A program made the position numbers and the translations under genes. The notes under the pieces were generated by a model. The model made no database searches, was not told the DNA's origin, and saw only the letters and a program-made list of their open reading frames with translations. From positions 16,687 to 80,686 of the IMG/VR virus record IMGVR_UViG_3300044630_001055: a stretch of DNA of 64,000 nucleotides; one strand, written 5' to 3'. This document shows, one piece after another, positions 1-8,371 of the stretch. Each line of letters opens with the position of its first letter. The first letter of the stretch is position 1. The stretch comes from a virus.

Positions 1-257
1 AGTAACTCCGATATCGATGCTCCCGCGTTTCTACCAACCGGGTCACCATAACATGCAACTCCAACTAATTGTTCGTTTACACCACTAAAGAAATTATGTT
101 CATCTTCGGATATGTAAAACAAACCAATAGCATAGGATACCTTCGTCCATATCCCACTATAATGGTTATTTACAATGATATCCTTTGCTATGTTTTTGTT
201 TATCTCTCTAATTGAAAATTTAGAGATATCGCAATATTGTTTACCTTCTATTTTCAT
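1..257 (-). CDS. Mom-like DNA-modification / GNAT-type protein (partial, 3' end off window)
   Basis: This ORF starts with ATG at 257 and runs off the left edge, so only about 85 N-terminal residues are visible. They contain AKDIIVNNHYS, then YAIGLFY, then LVGVACYGDPVGRNAGASIS. This order (NHYS, a Gly-hydrophobic strand, then a GVxxYGxP strand followed by a Gly/Ala-rich loop) is what I associate with the Mom family of phage proteins, GNAT-fold enzymes that modify adenine in phage DNA against restriction. The start overlaps the stop of the preceding HTH gene as ATGA, which implies translational coupling. The catalytic C-terminal half is not visible, so it could instead be another GNAT-like protein. 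Confidence 0.5.
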   Translation of the reverse strand, partial: MKIEGKQYCDISKFSIREINKNIAKDIIVNNHYSGIWTKVSYAIGLFYISEDEHNFFSGVNEQLVGVACYGDPVGRNAGASISEL

Positions 258-457
258 AAACTACCAGACCAAAATTCGTTTAGATGAGTCCAAGTTTTAC
301 GTTGGATAATTTTTAACACATTTGATGGTGATACCTTATTGTTTCGGGCAATCACTTTAATATTCCTATGACCCATTTGCCATAGTCTTCTAATTTGTAA
401 CACCTGCTCATCCGTAAGTTTGGCAGATGGGTGCGTTTGACCCCTTAATATTCCCAT
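254..457 (-). CDS. small helix-turn-helix DNA-binding protein
   Basis: A 67-residue protein. Residues about 12-55 read AKLTDEQVLQIRRLW, a short turn, then IKVIARNNKVSPSNVLKII followed by RKTW. This is the HTH pattern common at the C-terminus of phage HNH endonucleases and in small free-standing phage regulators. There is no nuclease motif, so here the HTH stands alone. A host-type -7 box (TATATTTG on the coding strand, 462-469) ends only four bases before the ATG, so the transcript may be leaderless. The stop overlaps the next gene's start (ATGA). DNA binding is inferred from the motif; the target is unknown. Confidence 0.6.
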   Translation of the reverse strand: MGILRGQTHPSAKLTDEQVLQIRRLWQMGHRNIKVIARNNKVSPSNVLKIIQRKTWTHLNEFWSGSL

Positions 458-461
458 GTAA

Positions 462-493
462 CAAATATAACACTTTTATTTGGATTTTCCTAA
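462..493 (-). promoter_or_regulatory. Bacteroidota-type promoter for the HTH gene
   Basis: On the coding strand TATATTTG (462-469) matches TAnnTTTG. Twenty bases upstream is TTAG (490-493), one mismatch from the TTTG seen at the other promoters. The -7 box ends four bases before the ATG at 457. Confidence 0.5.
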
Positions 494-497
494 TTTT

Positions 498-761
498 TTA
501 TCCTAAATTTTCATTTATGGCAGTTTCATATACCATTTTAGATTGAGCTCCCACAATTCTTTTTACTTCCTTACCATCTTTAACTAATAATACAGTTGGT
601 ACTGAACGGATTCCAAATTGAGATGCAACATCTGAACTATCATCAATATCGTATTCGTTGAAGGATACTCCACTAAATGAATTTTTTACCTCATTAAATG
701 TTGGTGCCAATGTTTTGCATGGGCCGCACCAACTTGCCGAAAATTTCTTAACTTCTAACAT
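498..761 (-). CDS. thioredoxin
   Basis: An 87-residue thioredoxin-fold protein. It has the canonical redox motif WCGPCK (residues 11-16, cysteines 12 and 15) and the cis-proline loop SVPTVLLV (Pro55). It is shorter than the usual ~105-residue thioredoxin, with the N-terminal strand/helix trimmed, as in other phage thioredoxins and glutaredoxin-like proteins. It lies directly downstream of nrdB and nrdA, so its probable job is to re-reduce the C-terminal cysteines of the ribonucleotide reductase large subunit during phage dNTP synthesis. No promoter is seen between it and nrdA. Confidence 0.9.
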   Translation of the reverse strand: MLEVKKFSASWCGPCKTLAPTFNEVKNSFSGVSFNEYDIDDSSDVASQFGIRSVPTVLLVKDGKEVKRIVGAQSKMVYETAINENLG

Positions 762-781
762 ATTTTTATTTGTTTATTTGT

Positions 782-2563
782 TTATCCCTCACAACTTACA
801 CAGTCCGGGTCAGTTGCTCTTGCTGCAATATCACCTCTTAATACTGATTCGGTTCTCATATAATATAGGGTTTTTACTCCCTGCTTCCAAGCTTCCATAG
901 TTACTTGATTAATCCATTTCGGGTCAGCGATTGATGGAAATGCTAAGTTTAGAGATACCGCCTGGTCAATGTATTGTTGTCTTATACCTGCCTGCTTTAC
1001 CAAATCTAATTGGTTAATCTCTTTGAATGTACGGAATACATCCTTAACTGAATTACATTTATTCTGATGCTCTTCCGTAGTCACTTCGTTACATTGTACT
1101 AACTTACTATCCAAGAAACACCACTCATCTAAAAATGCTAAATCTTGCACCGAACCACCATCTTCTAATATTCTATCCCAAGTTTCTTTTGTATTTTTTC
1201 CAATCTTTTTCAAAACTCTTTCCAATTCAGGATTCTTACGGATAAACGTACCTTTAGAAGTTTGCTCCGTAAATACGTTAGCTGCCCAAGGTTCAATACC
1301 ACTACTCACGTTACCACTCAATTTAGAGTTTGATACCGTTGGTGCTACTGCTCTTAGGTGAGTATTTCTGAAACCTGTATCTCTACACCATAGGGGTTCT
1401 CCCAATTCAGCTGCCATATCTCTACTTGCTCTTTCCGATTCAATCTTAATTTGAGAGAATATTTTACGAGTTTCAAATTGTGCCTGCAATCCTTCAAATG
1501 GAACACCTTTTTGTTGTAGGTATGTATGCCATCCTAAAACTCCCAATCCCAATGCTCTTCCTTTTGCCGCTGAACGAACTGAATTCTCAAATCCAACCAA
1601 TCCCTTAGCTCTTTGAATAAACTCCTCTAAAACACCATCTAAAAACATCGTAGACGTGTACACTAAATCAGTATCTTTCCACTCATCGTATTTGGCTAAG
1701 TTTAGTGATGAAAGGCAACATACAAATGAGTGAGATTCATCAGTATGTAGAACAATCTCCGAACAAATGTTAGTCATAAACACTTTTAATCCGTTCTTCT
1801 TATATGCTTCTGGATTTTGTTTGTTCACATTACCTTTAAACATAATATAAGGTTCTCCAGTTGCTTTTCTCTTTTGTAATAGTTTACCCCACTTTCTTCT
1901 TGCTTCGGATTCCCCCTCCTGCAACTTTCTCATAAACTTATCACCCACTACCGCACATTGGTGCATATTAAGTGATTGGCGGTTTACATCACCCTTTGGT
2001 TCTCTAATCTCCAACCAATCTTCAAAATCTTTGTGTTCAATGTTCATATTCACCGAAGCGGCTCCTCTACGAACTGAACCCTGATTTGTTGCTAATATAG
2101 TTGAATCGTAAATCTTACAAAATGGAACTACACCATCGGATGTTCCATTACCAGTAATCTTTGCACCTGCTGGTCTGATTTGATTAATACCAATACCTAC
2201 ACCACCACCATGCTTTGCCAATAACATCAACTCCAAATTCTTATATCCAATCTCATAGATACTATCACCAACATCGATTCCAAAACAAGAGATTGGTAAT
2301 CCTCTATCAGTACCTGTATTTGATAATACCGGTGTTGCTAAACATAACCATCCTTTCCAAATGTAATCAAAGAACTTTGTAGCAAGTTGTGGTTTACCCA
2401 ATCTTCTAGCTACTGCCGTTGCAACTCTCCAATAGGCATCTTTTGGTTTTTCACCATCTAATAGATAACCTTTTGAGATTGTTTTAACGTATATTTCCGT
2501 ATTTCCCCACGATGGGTAATCAACATCGATTTCCCAACCGAATTCTTCTCCGTAATGCTTCAT
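782..2563 (-). CDS. nrdA: ribonucleoside-diphosphate reductase large (alpha) subunit, class I
   Basis: 593 residues. It reduces NDPs to dNDPs together with the beta subunit. Visible landmarks are the first redox cysteine in PISCFG (Cys93), the active-site NICSEI with Asn265, Cys267 and Glu269, the partner cysteine in VCCLSSLNL (Cys282), the radical-transfer tyrosine pair in TLYYMRTES near the C-terminus, and a terminal CVSCEG pair for reduction by thioredoxin. It is shorter than typical ~750-residue NrdA proteins. No N-terminal ATP-cone is evident, so overall allosteric activity control by dATP is probably absent. The gene follows nrdB by 10 bases and is followed by thioredoxin, forming a dNTP-supply unit. 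Confidence 0.95.
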   Translation of the reverse strand: MKHYGEEFGWEIDVDYPSWGNTEIYVKTISKGYLLDGEKPKDAYWRVATAVARRLGKPQLATKFFDYIWKGWLCLATPVLSNTGTDRGLPISCFGIDVGDSIYEIGYKNLELMLLAKHGGGVGIGINQIRPAGAKITGNGTSDGVVPFCKIYDSTILATNQGSVRRGAASVNMNIEHKDFEDWLEIREPKGDVNRQSLNMHQCAVVGDKFMRKLQEGESEARRKWGKLLQKRKATGEPYIMFKGNVNKQNPEAYKKNGLKVFMTNICSEIVLHTDESHSFVCCLSSLNLAKYDEWKDTDLVYTSTMFLDGVLEEFIQRAKGLVGFENSVRSAAKGRALGLGVLGWHTYLQQKGVPFEGLQAQFETRKIFSQIKIESERASRDMAAELGEPLWCRDTGFRNTHLRAVAPTVSNSKLSGNVSSGIEPWAANVFTEQTSKGTFIRKNPELERVLKKIGKNTKETWDRILEDGGSVQDLAFLDEWCFLDSKLVQCNEVTTEEHQNKCNSVKDVFRTFKEINQLDLVKQAGIRQQYIDQAVSLNLAFPSIADPKWINQVTMEAWKQGVKTLYYMRTESVLRGDIAARATDPDCVSCEG

Positions 2564-2573
2564 AAAATTTTAA

Positions 2574-3587
2574 TTAAAATATATCAGACCAATCTTCACC
2601 TTCGTTTGCTTTACTGTAATCAGTAGGTCTCATTGCAAAGAAGTCGGTATGGGTTACTCCACCAGTTAAGTGATAGAACCAATCTAATTGAGATGCTGAT
2701 TCTTCGTTGTATTCAAAGTAATCATCACCACCGGGTATTGGGTTATATCCCAACTCTCCTAATTTCTCATTAACTCTTTTTGTAATAAATTCTTTTAGGT
2801 CATCCGCTTTTAGATTTTCTAAATCACCTTTTTCAAATATTCTATCAATGAATTTGTGCTCCAAATCTCTAATGATTAATGCTGCTTCATATATAGATGA
2901 TTTTGCTTCTTCTAACAATTCAGGAAACTCATCACACATATGTCTGAATAATTGACAACCCATCTTTGAATGTAGGGATTCATCTCTAACACTCCACTTC
3001 ATTTGTTGTCCAATTCCTTTTAATAGGTTTCTCATTTGGAATGAATATAGAACTGCAAATGATGAGTATAGTGCTACACCTTCAGCAAATGCCGAAAAAA
3101 TAGCAAGTGAACGAGCAACCTCAACTCTAGCTTTGTGATTTGTTTGTAAATCAGTAGGAGTCCAATCTGCGGTTGTATTTGTTAATAATTCAAATCTCTC
3201 CTTCATAACATCATCGTGCATAAAACCTGCAAAATCATCCAATCCTAAAGTTTCATTCAAATACGAATATGCAACCGAATGTATTGTTTCTTGCGAACCA
3301 AACGCCATTGCCATTTGTTTAATTTCGTGTTTTGGAAACCATTTAGTTACCATCCCCGTCCAATAATCGGAAACCGCACATTCAGTTTGGGCAAAACCCA
3401 ATAGAATATTTCCTACTAAATGTTTTTCTTCTTTTGTTAAATTTTCATTCCAGTCTTTAACATCTCCTTGCATTGGGATTTCGGTATGTAACCAAAATGC
3501 CTGCATTTGCTTCAACCACCCTTCGGTGTAATAGTCTGGATATTCAAATGGTTTGTACGCTATTCTTTCTGTAAATAAATTGCTCAT
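2574..3587 (-). CDS. nrdB: ribonucleoside-diphosphate reductase small (beta) subunit, class I
   Basis: 337 residues, the radical-generating subunit. The di-metal ligand motif ETIHSVAY supplies Glu100 and His103, with Tyr107 at the radical-tyrosine position. Later ligands are in FAEGVALYSS and RDESLHSKMG. At the position of the first ligand, an aspartate in E. coli (Asp84), the aligned segment GFAQTECAV appears to offer a glutamate (Glu69); this alignment is by eye. It is separated from the helicase gene by about 110 A/T-rich bases holding an AATAAATA copy of the phage motif (3620-3627), so it may have its own promoter. Confidence 0.95.
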   Translation of the reverse strand: MSNLFTERIAYKPFEYPDYYTEGWLKQMQAFWLHTEIPMQGDVKDWNENLTKEEKHLVGNILLGFAQTECAVSDYWTGMVTKWFPKHEIKQMAMAFGSQETIHSVAYSYLNETLGLDDFAGFMHDDVMKERFELLTNTTADWTPTDLQTNHKARVEVARSLAIFSAFAEGVALYSSFAVLYSFQMRNLLKGIGQQMKWSVRDESLHSKMGCQLFRHMCDEFPELLEEAKSSIYEAALIIRDLEHKFIDRIFEKGDLENLKADDLKEFITKRVNEKLGELGYNPIPGGDDYFEYNEESASQLDWFYHLTGGVTHTDFFAMRPTDYSKANEGEDWSDIF

Positions 3588-3619
3588 ATGTAATTATCTT
3601 TTTGTATGCTTTAGGTTTT

Positions 3620-3627
3620 AATAAATA
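3620..3627 (-). promoter_or_regulatory. TATTTAT-type phage motif upstream of nrdB
   Basis: The coding strand reads TTGTATTTATTAAAACC, with the core shared by 12 other gene starts. It lies 33 bases before the nrdB ATG. The core match is good but the flanks are weaker than at virion genes. Confidence 0.35.
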
Positions 3628-3699
3628 CAACCAATCTTAACTTCTCATACAAAAAATTGCATGTTTTTTTAACTTTTTATTTTTATATTTTTATATATC

Positions 3700-5097
3700 T
3701 TATCCTAGTCCAGATACCGGCTTTACTGCCCCACCCAACGGCATAGTATCCATATATTTTTTGTGTAATAATTGCCTTTCTTCTTCAGCTCCACTATTAC
3801 TTTCTTTCCGTGCTAATATCCCATCTGCTGAATTTGCATCAAATACTTCAATTATTCCTTTATTAGTATCCATTTTAGTTGGGAATGTGATACCATCCAT
3901 ACCAAAACGATTTTTCATAACGTGAACCCTAGCAGTATTGTTTAGTTTATCCTTTGATTTTCTACTAACACTCATAATAAAATCTGCATTCATTACTTTA
4001 GCGTATGAATCTGCAATCTTATCAGCTTCAATAACCTCTGAATCTATACCACTTCTATTTGTTTGTGATGCTGTCCAAATTGGAATACCTAACTCACCAC
4101 CCATTCCTCTCAATTCAATATACACACCACCTTGCTCCCCATATGTACTATCATTCTTATTTGAGTGTGATAGTAGTAAATCGGCATAATCTACAATGAT
4201 TAAATCGGGTTTATTACCAGCTGCTGTCATCTTTTCAATGTGAGCTTCAATCTTTTTGGATGATACACCCTTTGGTGGGAAATACTTAATCAATAACTTA
4301 CCTGCTAATGATTTTATTTTTCTATGTACTAAATCTCTATTATCAACCAAATCCGCAGATGGGATACTAGTAAAGATTGTATCGTATCTCTCACCTACAT
4401 AGTTTTCGGATAGTTCCAATGAGTAGTGAACAACACTCTTACCTGCTTTAACTGCAGCCGCTCCGATTGCTGCAAGAACCCAAGTCTTACCAACCCCAGA
4501 AGGTGCCACTACAACCCCTAACTCACCCGGTCCTAAACCTCCGTTCATTAATTCGGTAATAACCTCCCACGGAGTAGCAATGGTATCTCTTTTCTCATCC
4601 TCAATACGAGCTATGTAATCCAATAGATAATCATGTCCCAAATCGGTTTCAATACCAACTTTCATTGCCTTATCTACTAAATCCTTAATCCTATCGTAAT
4701 TACCCGCTTTGAGTAAATCTACCGATTGTATAATTACCTCTTTTAGATTCTGATTGATACAAAATGATGAGAACTCCTTCTTTACATAATCCGTATCATC
4801 TTGTCCAACTTGGGTATAAACTACTTTAAGTTGCTCGATTATGGTTTTTTGTAAAGATGGATTATCTACTTTGGATATTTCTGATTTGAATACATCCAAT
4901 GTAGGTTCTTTCTTAAACTCATCAAAATAATCTTTAATTGTTTCAACTATCCATTTATTAGCTTCCGATTCAAAAAACTTCTTATGTATAATATCACTTA
5001 ACGAATCCAAAAGTTTAGCATCCGTCAATAATACAGATATTACTTTTGATTGAAACGATTGACCGTATTTAGATAATGTATCTAATGCTTCTGCCAT
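3700..5097 (-). CDS. DnaB-type replicative helicase (T4 gp41-like)
   Basis: 465 residues. The N-terminal ~150 residues are helical, like the DnaB/gp41 N-domain. A RecA-type motor follows, with Walker A APSGVGKT (residues 198-205), the H1a-type motif HYSLELSE, Walker B LIIVDYADLL (Asp303) and a later TASQTNRSG, which corresponds to the DnaB glutamine sensor motif. It unwinds the phage replication fork as a hexamer. No separate primase domain is visible in this protein. It lies in the replication operon 6 bases after the exonuclease gene. Its length is close to T4 gp41 (475 residues). Confidence 0.9.
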   Translation of the reverse strand: MAEALDTLSKYGQSFQSKVISVLLTDAKLLDSLSDIIHKKFFESEANKWIVETIKDYFDEFKKEPTLDVFKSEISKVDNPSLQKTIIEQLKVVYTQVGQDDTDYVKKEFSSFCINQNLKEVIIQSVDLLKAGNYDRIKDLVDKAMKVGIETDLGHDYLLDYIARIEDEKRDTIATPWEVITELMNGGLGPGELGVVVAPSGVGKTWVLAAIGAAAVKAGKSVVHYSLELSENYVGERYDTIFTSIPSADLVDNRDLVHRKIKSLAGKLLIKYFPPKGVSSKKIEAHIEKMTAAGNKPDLIIVDYADLLLSHSNKNDSTYGEQGGVYIELRGMGGELGIPIWTASQTNRSGIDSEVIEADKIADSYAKVMNADFIMSVSRKSKDKLNNTARVHVMKNRFGMDGITFPTKMDTNKGIIEVFDANSADGILARKESNSGAEEERQLLHKKYMDTMPLGGAVKPVSGLG

Positions 5098-5103
5098 TTA
5101 TTT

Positions 5104-6147
5104 TTATTTAACTATAATGTTTGAAAATGTTGATTTTAACCAATCGTTAATATCACTCCAATTTTGTAGGATTTTGTATTTAGCGCCTACCTTAAAGAAC
5201 TCCATCTTTTCAAACTTCTTATTTGGTTCTCTAAACCTATCTAAAATTTTCATCTTTTCGTTAGTGGAAATTATAGGTTCGGCTAATTGCATTAATTGTT
5301 GATTTCTTAAAATAACATCTTTATTAGCTACAATATCAGAATATAATTTAGATTCTTTGATTTTAGTTTCCGCAATATCAAAAAACTCATCAAATTCTAT
5401 CTTTCTATCTTCACTTAACTCTGGGAATCTTTTTAGTACTGTCTTTAATCCACACCCCTTTACACCCGGAATATTATCCGAATTATCCCCATCCAACGTT
5501 CTGAATAGAAGTAGATTTTGTGGATATAAGCCATACTCTTCAAATACCGCTTTCCTATCATATTTTTTCTTTTTAGTTGGAGAATAGATTGTGACCTTAT
5601 CATTTACCAATTGTAGGAAATCCTTATCAGTAGATACGATTACACACTCTTCATCCTCACCCAATAGTTGTGTAGTGATGTGTCCGATAACATCATCTGC
5701 TTCGATACCATCATACACCATTGTTGTAACAGGCAAACTATCTAATATATCCACTAACCAAACGAATTGGCGTTTCATAGATACCTGCTCATCTTCTTGG
5801 GTCATCATTTCGGGGTATTGTCTATTAACTCTGAAACGATTCTTACCTCTTTCAGATTTATACCCCTCATAAATCTTTTTTCTACCATTAGAACCACCCT
5901 TACCATCAAAAGTAAGGATAACTCTTGTAGGGTTAAATTGGCGAATGCCAAACCCTATTGATTTCAATGAACCAATAACTCCACCCGTATGGTCACCATC
6001 CTCATTCATTGTAGGATTGGTTGTCCAACTACGGATGAAGGTATTTAGTCCATCAATGATAAGAACTCTACTATTTCTCACTCTTTGAGAGTTTGAGTCG
6101 TGTTCCGTTTCTACTTCATTGAGTAATTTTTTGTAAAGTTCTTTCAT
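5104..6147 (-). CDS. 5'-3' exonuclease / RNase H (FEN-like, T4 Rnh family)
   Basis: 347 residues of the PIN/FEN nuclease family. Metal-binding acidic residues are visible in VLIIDGLN (Asp32), LTFDGKGG (Asp81), DGIEADDVIG (Glu149, Asp151, Asp152), STDKDFLQL (Asp174, Asp176) and LDGDNSDNIPG (Asp219, Asp221, Asp224). The last runs into the helix-hairpin-helix segment GVKGCGLKTVLKRF. Such enzymes remove RNA primers and 5' flaps during lagging-strand synthesis. It sits between recombinase and helicase genes, consistent with that role. Confidence 0.9.
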   Translation of the reverse strand: MKELYKKLLNEVETEHDSNSQRVRNSRVLIIDGLNTFIRSWTTNPTMNEDGDHTGGVIGSLKSIGFGIRQFNPTRVILTFDGKGGSNGRKKIYEGYKSERGKNRFRVNRQYPEMMTQEDEQVSMKRQFVWLVDILDSLPVTTMVYDGIEADDVIGHITTQLLGEDEECVIVSTDKDFLQLVNDKVTIYSPTKKKKYDRKAVFEEYGLYPQNLLLFRTLDGDNSDNIPGVKGCGLKTVLKRFPELSEDRKIEFDEFFDIAETKIKESKLYSDIVANKDVILRNQQLMQLAEPIISTNEKMKILDRFREPNKKFEKMEFFKVGAKYKILQNWSDINDWLKSTFSNIIVK

Positions 6148-6170
6148 TTTGTTTGTAACATATTAGTTAA

Positions 6171-7292
6171 TTAATCTCCAATAACTTCCGAATCTACAAA
6201 TAGTTCATCTGAATCGATTGTACTACCCTTTTTGTATTGTAAGATGGTTGCCTCACAAATACGTTTGTAGATTTGGTCTTTAACTGATTGATTAGTTTCC
6301 AATAATTCAGGAAAATCCTTTGATTGGAACTTAATTTCCTCACCGGTATCAGTGTCCACATAAGTGTACCAAGCACCAGATTGTTTAAGTAAGCTATTGT
6401 CTTTCATACTACCCAACCAAGCTCCGTAGTTATCAATACCTCTATCAAAGAAGATATCAAAATCCGCCGTTCGTAATGGTGGGCCCATACGATTCTTTAC
6501 AACCTGACAACGAACTTTAATTCCCACAATTTGGTCATTTCCATTCTTGTCTTTTGCTTTAATTGTACCCATACCCTTCAATCGTAAACGAACCGAAGCA
6601 TGAAAAGCGATTGCTTTACCACCAGAAGTTGTCCACGGGTCAGAGAATGGCATAGCGTTCATCTTCTGTCTTAATTGATTTGTGAAAACCAAAGTGATTT
6701 TCTGTCTACCAATTAAGTTAGTGATTTTACGCATTGCTTTTGAGATAATGATTGCCTTATCGGTAGCGTATCCGTCTTTATCGTAATCAGCATCCATCTC
6801 CTTTTTAGTTGATGCTGCTGCTACTGAATCCACTACGATAGTTACATACTTATCCTTTGATGCAACTCTCACTTTTTCGATAATCGTTTCGGTGTACTCA
6901 AAACACTCTTCCACAGTTTCAGCTGCTACATAAAGCATTTTAGATACATCTACTCCAATTGCGTTTAAGAACTCCGCACTTACTGCATTTTCAGTATCAA
7001 TTAATACTGCCAATCCACCTAACTTTTGCGTTTCGGCAAGAAGGTGGGCGGATAAGAGCGATTTACCACTCTGCTCCAACCCAGTAACTTCGGTAATTCT
7101 ACCAACAGGCAATCCACCATAAGGGCGATTTGAGATAGCCACATCCAACAATGATGCTCCAGTTGATACCCAACCTTCTACATTTGTAGGTGCTTCATCC
7201 GAATCCAAAAAGAATGCCACTTTCTGGTCTTTAGATTGTTTGTTTAGAGTTTCAGCAAGTATATCTGCTAACTCAATTTCCTTTTTTGCCAT
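6171..7292 (-). CDS. RecA/UvsX-type recombinase
   Basis: 373 residues. Walker A is GLEQSGKS (71-78), a UvsX-like variant of the RecA GPESSGKT. Walker B is TIVVDSVAA. The DNA-binding loop and neighbouring strand are recognisable in FTNQLRQKMNAMPFSDP and the following SGGKAIAFHASVRLRL, equivalent to the RecA GGNALKFYASVRLDI stretch. It should form ATP-dependent filaments on single-stranded DNA for recombination-dependent replication and repair. It follows SSB by 11 bases, so the filament-forming and ssDNA-coating proteins are co-transcribed. Confidence 0.93.
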   Translation of the reverse strand: MAKKEIELADILAETLNKQSKDQKVAFFLDSDEAPTNVEGWVSTGASLLDVAISNRPYGGLPVGRITEVTGLEQSGKSLLSAHLLAETQKLGGLAVLIDTENAVSAEFLNAIGVDVSKMLYVAAETVEECFEYTETIIEKVRVASKDKYVTIVVDSVAAASTKKEMDADYDKDGYATDKAIIISKAMRKITNLIGRQKITLVFTNQLRQKMNAMPFSDPWTTSGGKAIAFHASVRLRLKGMGTIKAKDKNGNDQIVGIKVRCQVVKNRMGPPLRTADFDIFFDRGIDNYGAWLGSMKDNSLLKQSGAWYTYVDTDTGEEIKFQSKDFPELLETNQSVKDQIYKRICEATILQYKKGSTIDSDELFVDSEVIGD

Positions 7293-7303
7293 AATAACTT
7301 ATT

Positions 7304-8140
7304 TTAGTTGTTGAAAAGGTCATCAAATGCAGATGTTACATCATCTAATTTCTTAGTTGGTGCTGGTGCTTCCGTTACTGCCTCCACTTTCGGTGTTGGT
7401 GTTGGAATTACCGATTCCGCAGGTGATGCCGTTGAAGATAATGTTTGAGCCGATACTGATGTTTCTAATTCATCATCACCGGTTGCAGATGGGTTTAACC
7501 ATCCCTCTAACACACTTTTCAACTCTGAATAAGTTAATTCTTGATAAAGGTCTGTGATTTCCATTTGGCTTGTAAGGAATTTCTTAGTTTCCTCCGCTGA
7601 TTCTACCAATGGTGTTTCTTTTGGTTTTACTCTGATTGTTGTAACAGGGTATGATGTACCACTATCTTCAGCCGATACAATCTCAACAGTGATATCTCTA
7701 CCAGTTGTTGGGTCAGTAATATCGCCGTAATCTGGGTCAGCCATATATCCTAAGATTTCTTGGTAAACAGTCTTACCAAATCCCCAAAAACGAACACCTT
7801 CTCCTTCTTCACCTCTTACCAATACAGGTACGAATGTACGAAGTTTTGGCTCCATCTTTTTCGCTGCTTTCCAATCTTCCTTATCACCCATACGCTTTAA
7901 TTTGTCAGCGAACTCAACAATTGGGTCAGGTCTGCCAAATGACATTGGAGATAAATAAGATTTGTTGTTAATGTTGTAATGAAAATAAAGTTCGATAAAA
8001 GGATTTTCTTCGTTGAACTTATATGGGACTAATCGGATTTGATGTTTGCCCGGTGCTGGTTTCCACAATTCTACTTTCTTCGATGTGGTTGATTGCAGTT
8101 TGTTCAGTCTGCCTCTGATAGCATCTAAATTAATAGCCAT
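7304..8140 (-). CDS. single-stranded DNA-binding protein (T4 gp32-like)
   Basis: 278 residues. The N-terminus IRGRLNKLQ followed by ELWKPAPGKHQIRLVPYKF matches the start of gp32-like proteins in T4-like phages, where a basic N-terminal arm precedes the OB-fold core. The core contains RTFVPVLVRGEEGEGVRFW. The C-terminal third is a Pro/Thr/Ala-rich linker ending in an acidic tip, DDVTSAFDDLFNN, typical of SSBs that recruit replication proteins. It is the first gene of the replication operon. Two tandem host-type promoters lie 87-198 bases upstream. Confidence 0.88.
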   Translation of the reverse strand: MAINLDAIRGRLNKLQSTTSKKVELWKPAPGKHQIRLVPYKFNEENPFIELYFHYNINNKSYLSPMSFGRPDPIVEFADKLKRMGDKEDWKAAKKMEPKLRTFVPVLVRGEEGEGVRFWGFGKTVYQEILGYMADPDYGDITDPTTGRDITVEIVSAEDSGTSYPVTTIRVKPKETPLVESAEETKKFLTSQMEITDLYQELTYSELKSVLEGWLNPSATGDDELETSVSAQTLSSTASPAESVIPTPTPKVEAVTEAPAPTKKLDDVTSAFDDLFNN

Positions 8141-8207
8141 TTTTTTGAGTTTTAAGAGTTTATGATTTATGGTTTTATTTTGGTGTCTGTCCTACACCGA
8201 CGTCCTA

Positions 8208-8215
8208 TATAAATA
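8208..8215 (-). promoter_or_regulatory. TATTTAT-type phage motif upstream of SSB
   Basis: The coding strand reads TTATATTTATATAGG. It lies 68 bases before the SSB start and just downstream of the second host-type promoter, so this operon carries both signal classes. Confidence 0.35.
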
Positions 8216-8226
8216 TAACGTTCTTA

Positions 8227-8258
8227 CAAAGATACGAAGAATATTTGATAATACCAAA
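8227..8258 (-). promoter_or_regulatory. Bacteroidota-type promoter P2 for the replication operon
   Basis: Coding strand: TTTG (8255-8258), 20-base spacer, TATCTTTG (8227-8234). This is a full match to -33 TTTG / -7 TAnnTTTG. Confidence 0.8.
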
Positions 8259-8306
8259 TGTTTTTTTAAACTTTTTTTTATGCAGATATTTTTCATATAA
8301 TTGTAA

Positions 8307-8338
8307 CAAAGATACTAATAATTTGTTACAAATCCAAA
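8307..8338 (-). promoter_or_regulatory. Bacteroidota-type promoter P1 for the replication operon
   Basis: Coding strand: TTTG (8335-8338), 20-base spacer, TATCTTTG (8307-8314). The boxes and spacing are identical to P2, 80 bases away. It starts just after the terminator of the preceding gene. Confidence 0.8.
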
Positions 8339-8341
8339 CAA

Positions 8342-8369
8342 AAAAGGGAAAACTTTCGTTCTCCCTTTT
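8342..8369 (-). terminator. intrinsic terminator after the 373-residue protein gene
   Basis: A 12-base-pair stem (342-353 with 358-369, one G-U pair) is closed by a GAAA tetraloop on the transcript and followed by a T-rich run. It begins two bases after the upstream gene's stop and insulates the replication operon. Confidence 0.85.
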
Positions 8370-8371
8370 GT

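Noticed and set aside
6194-6376. 60-codon minus-strand frame inside the recombinase gene
   Set aside because: It overlaps the recA/uvsX coding sequence in another frame and has no recognisable content.
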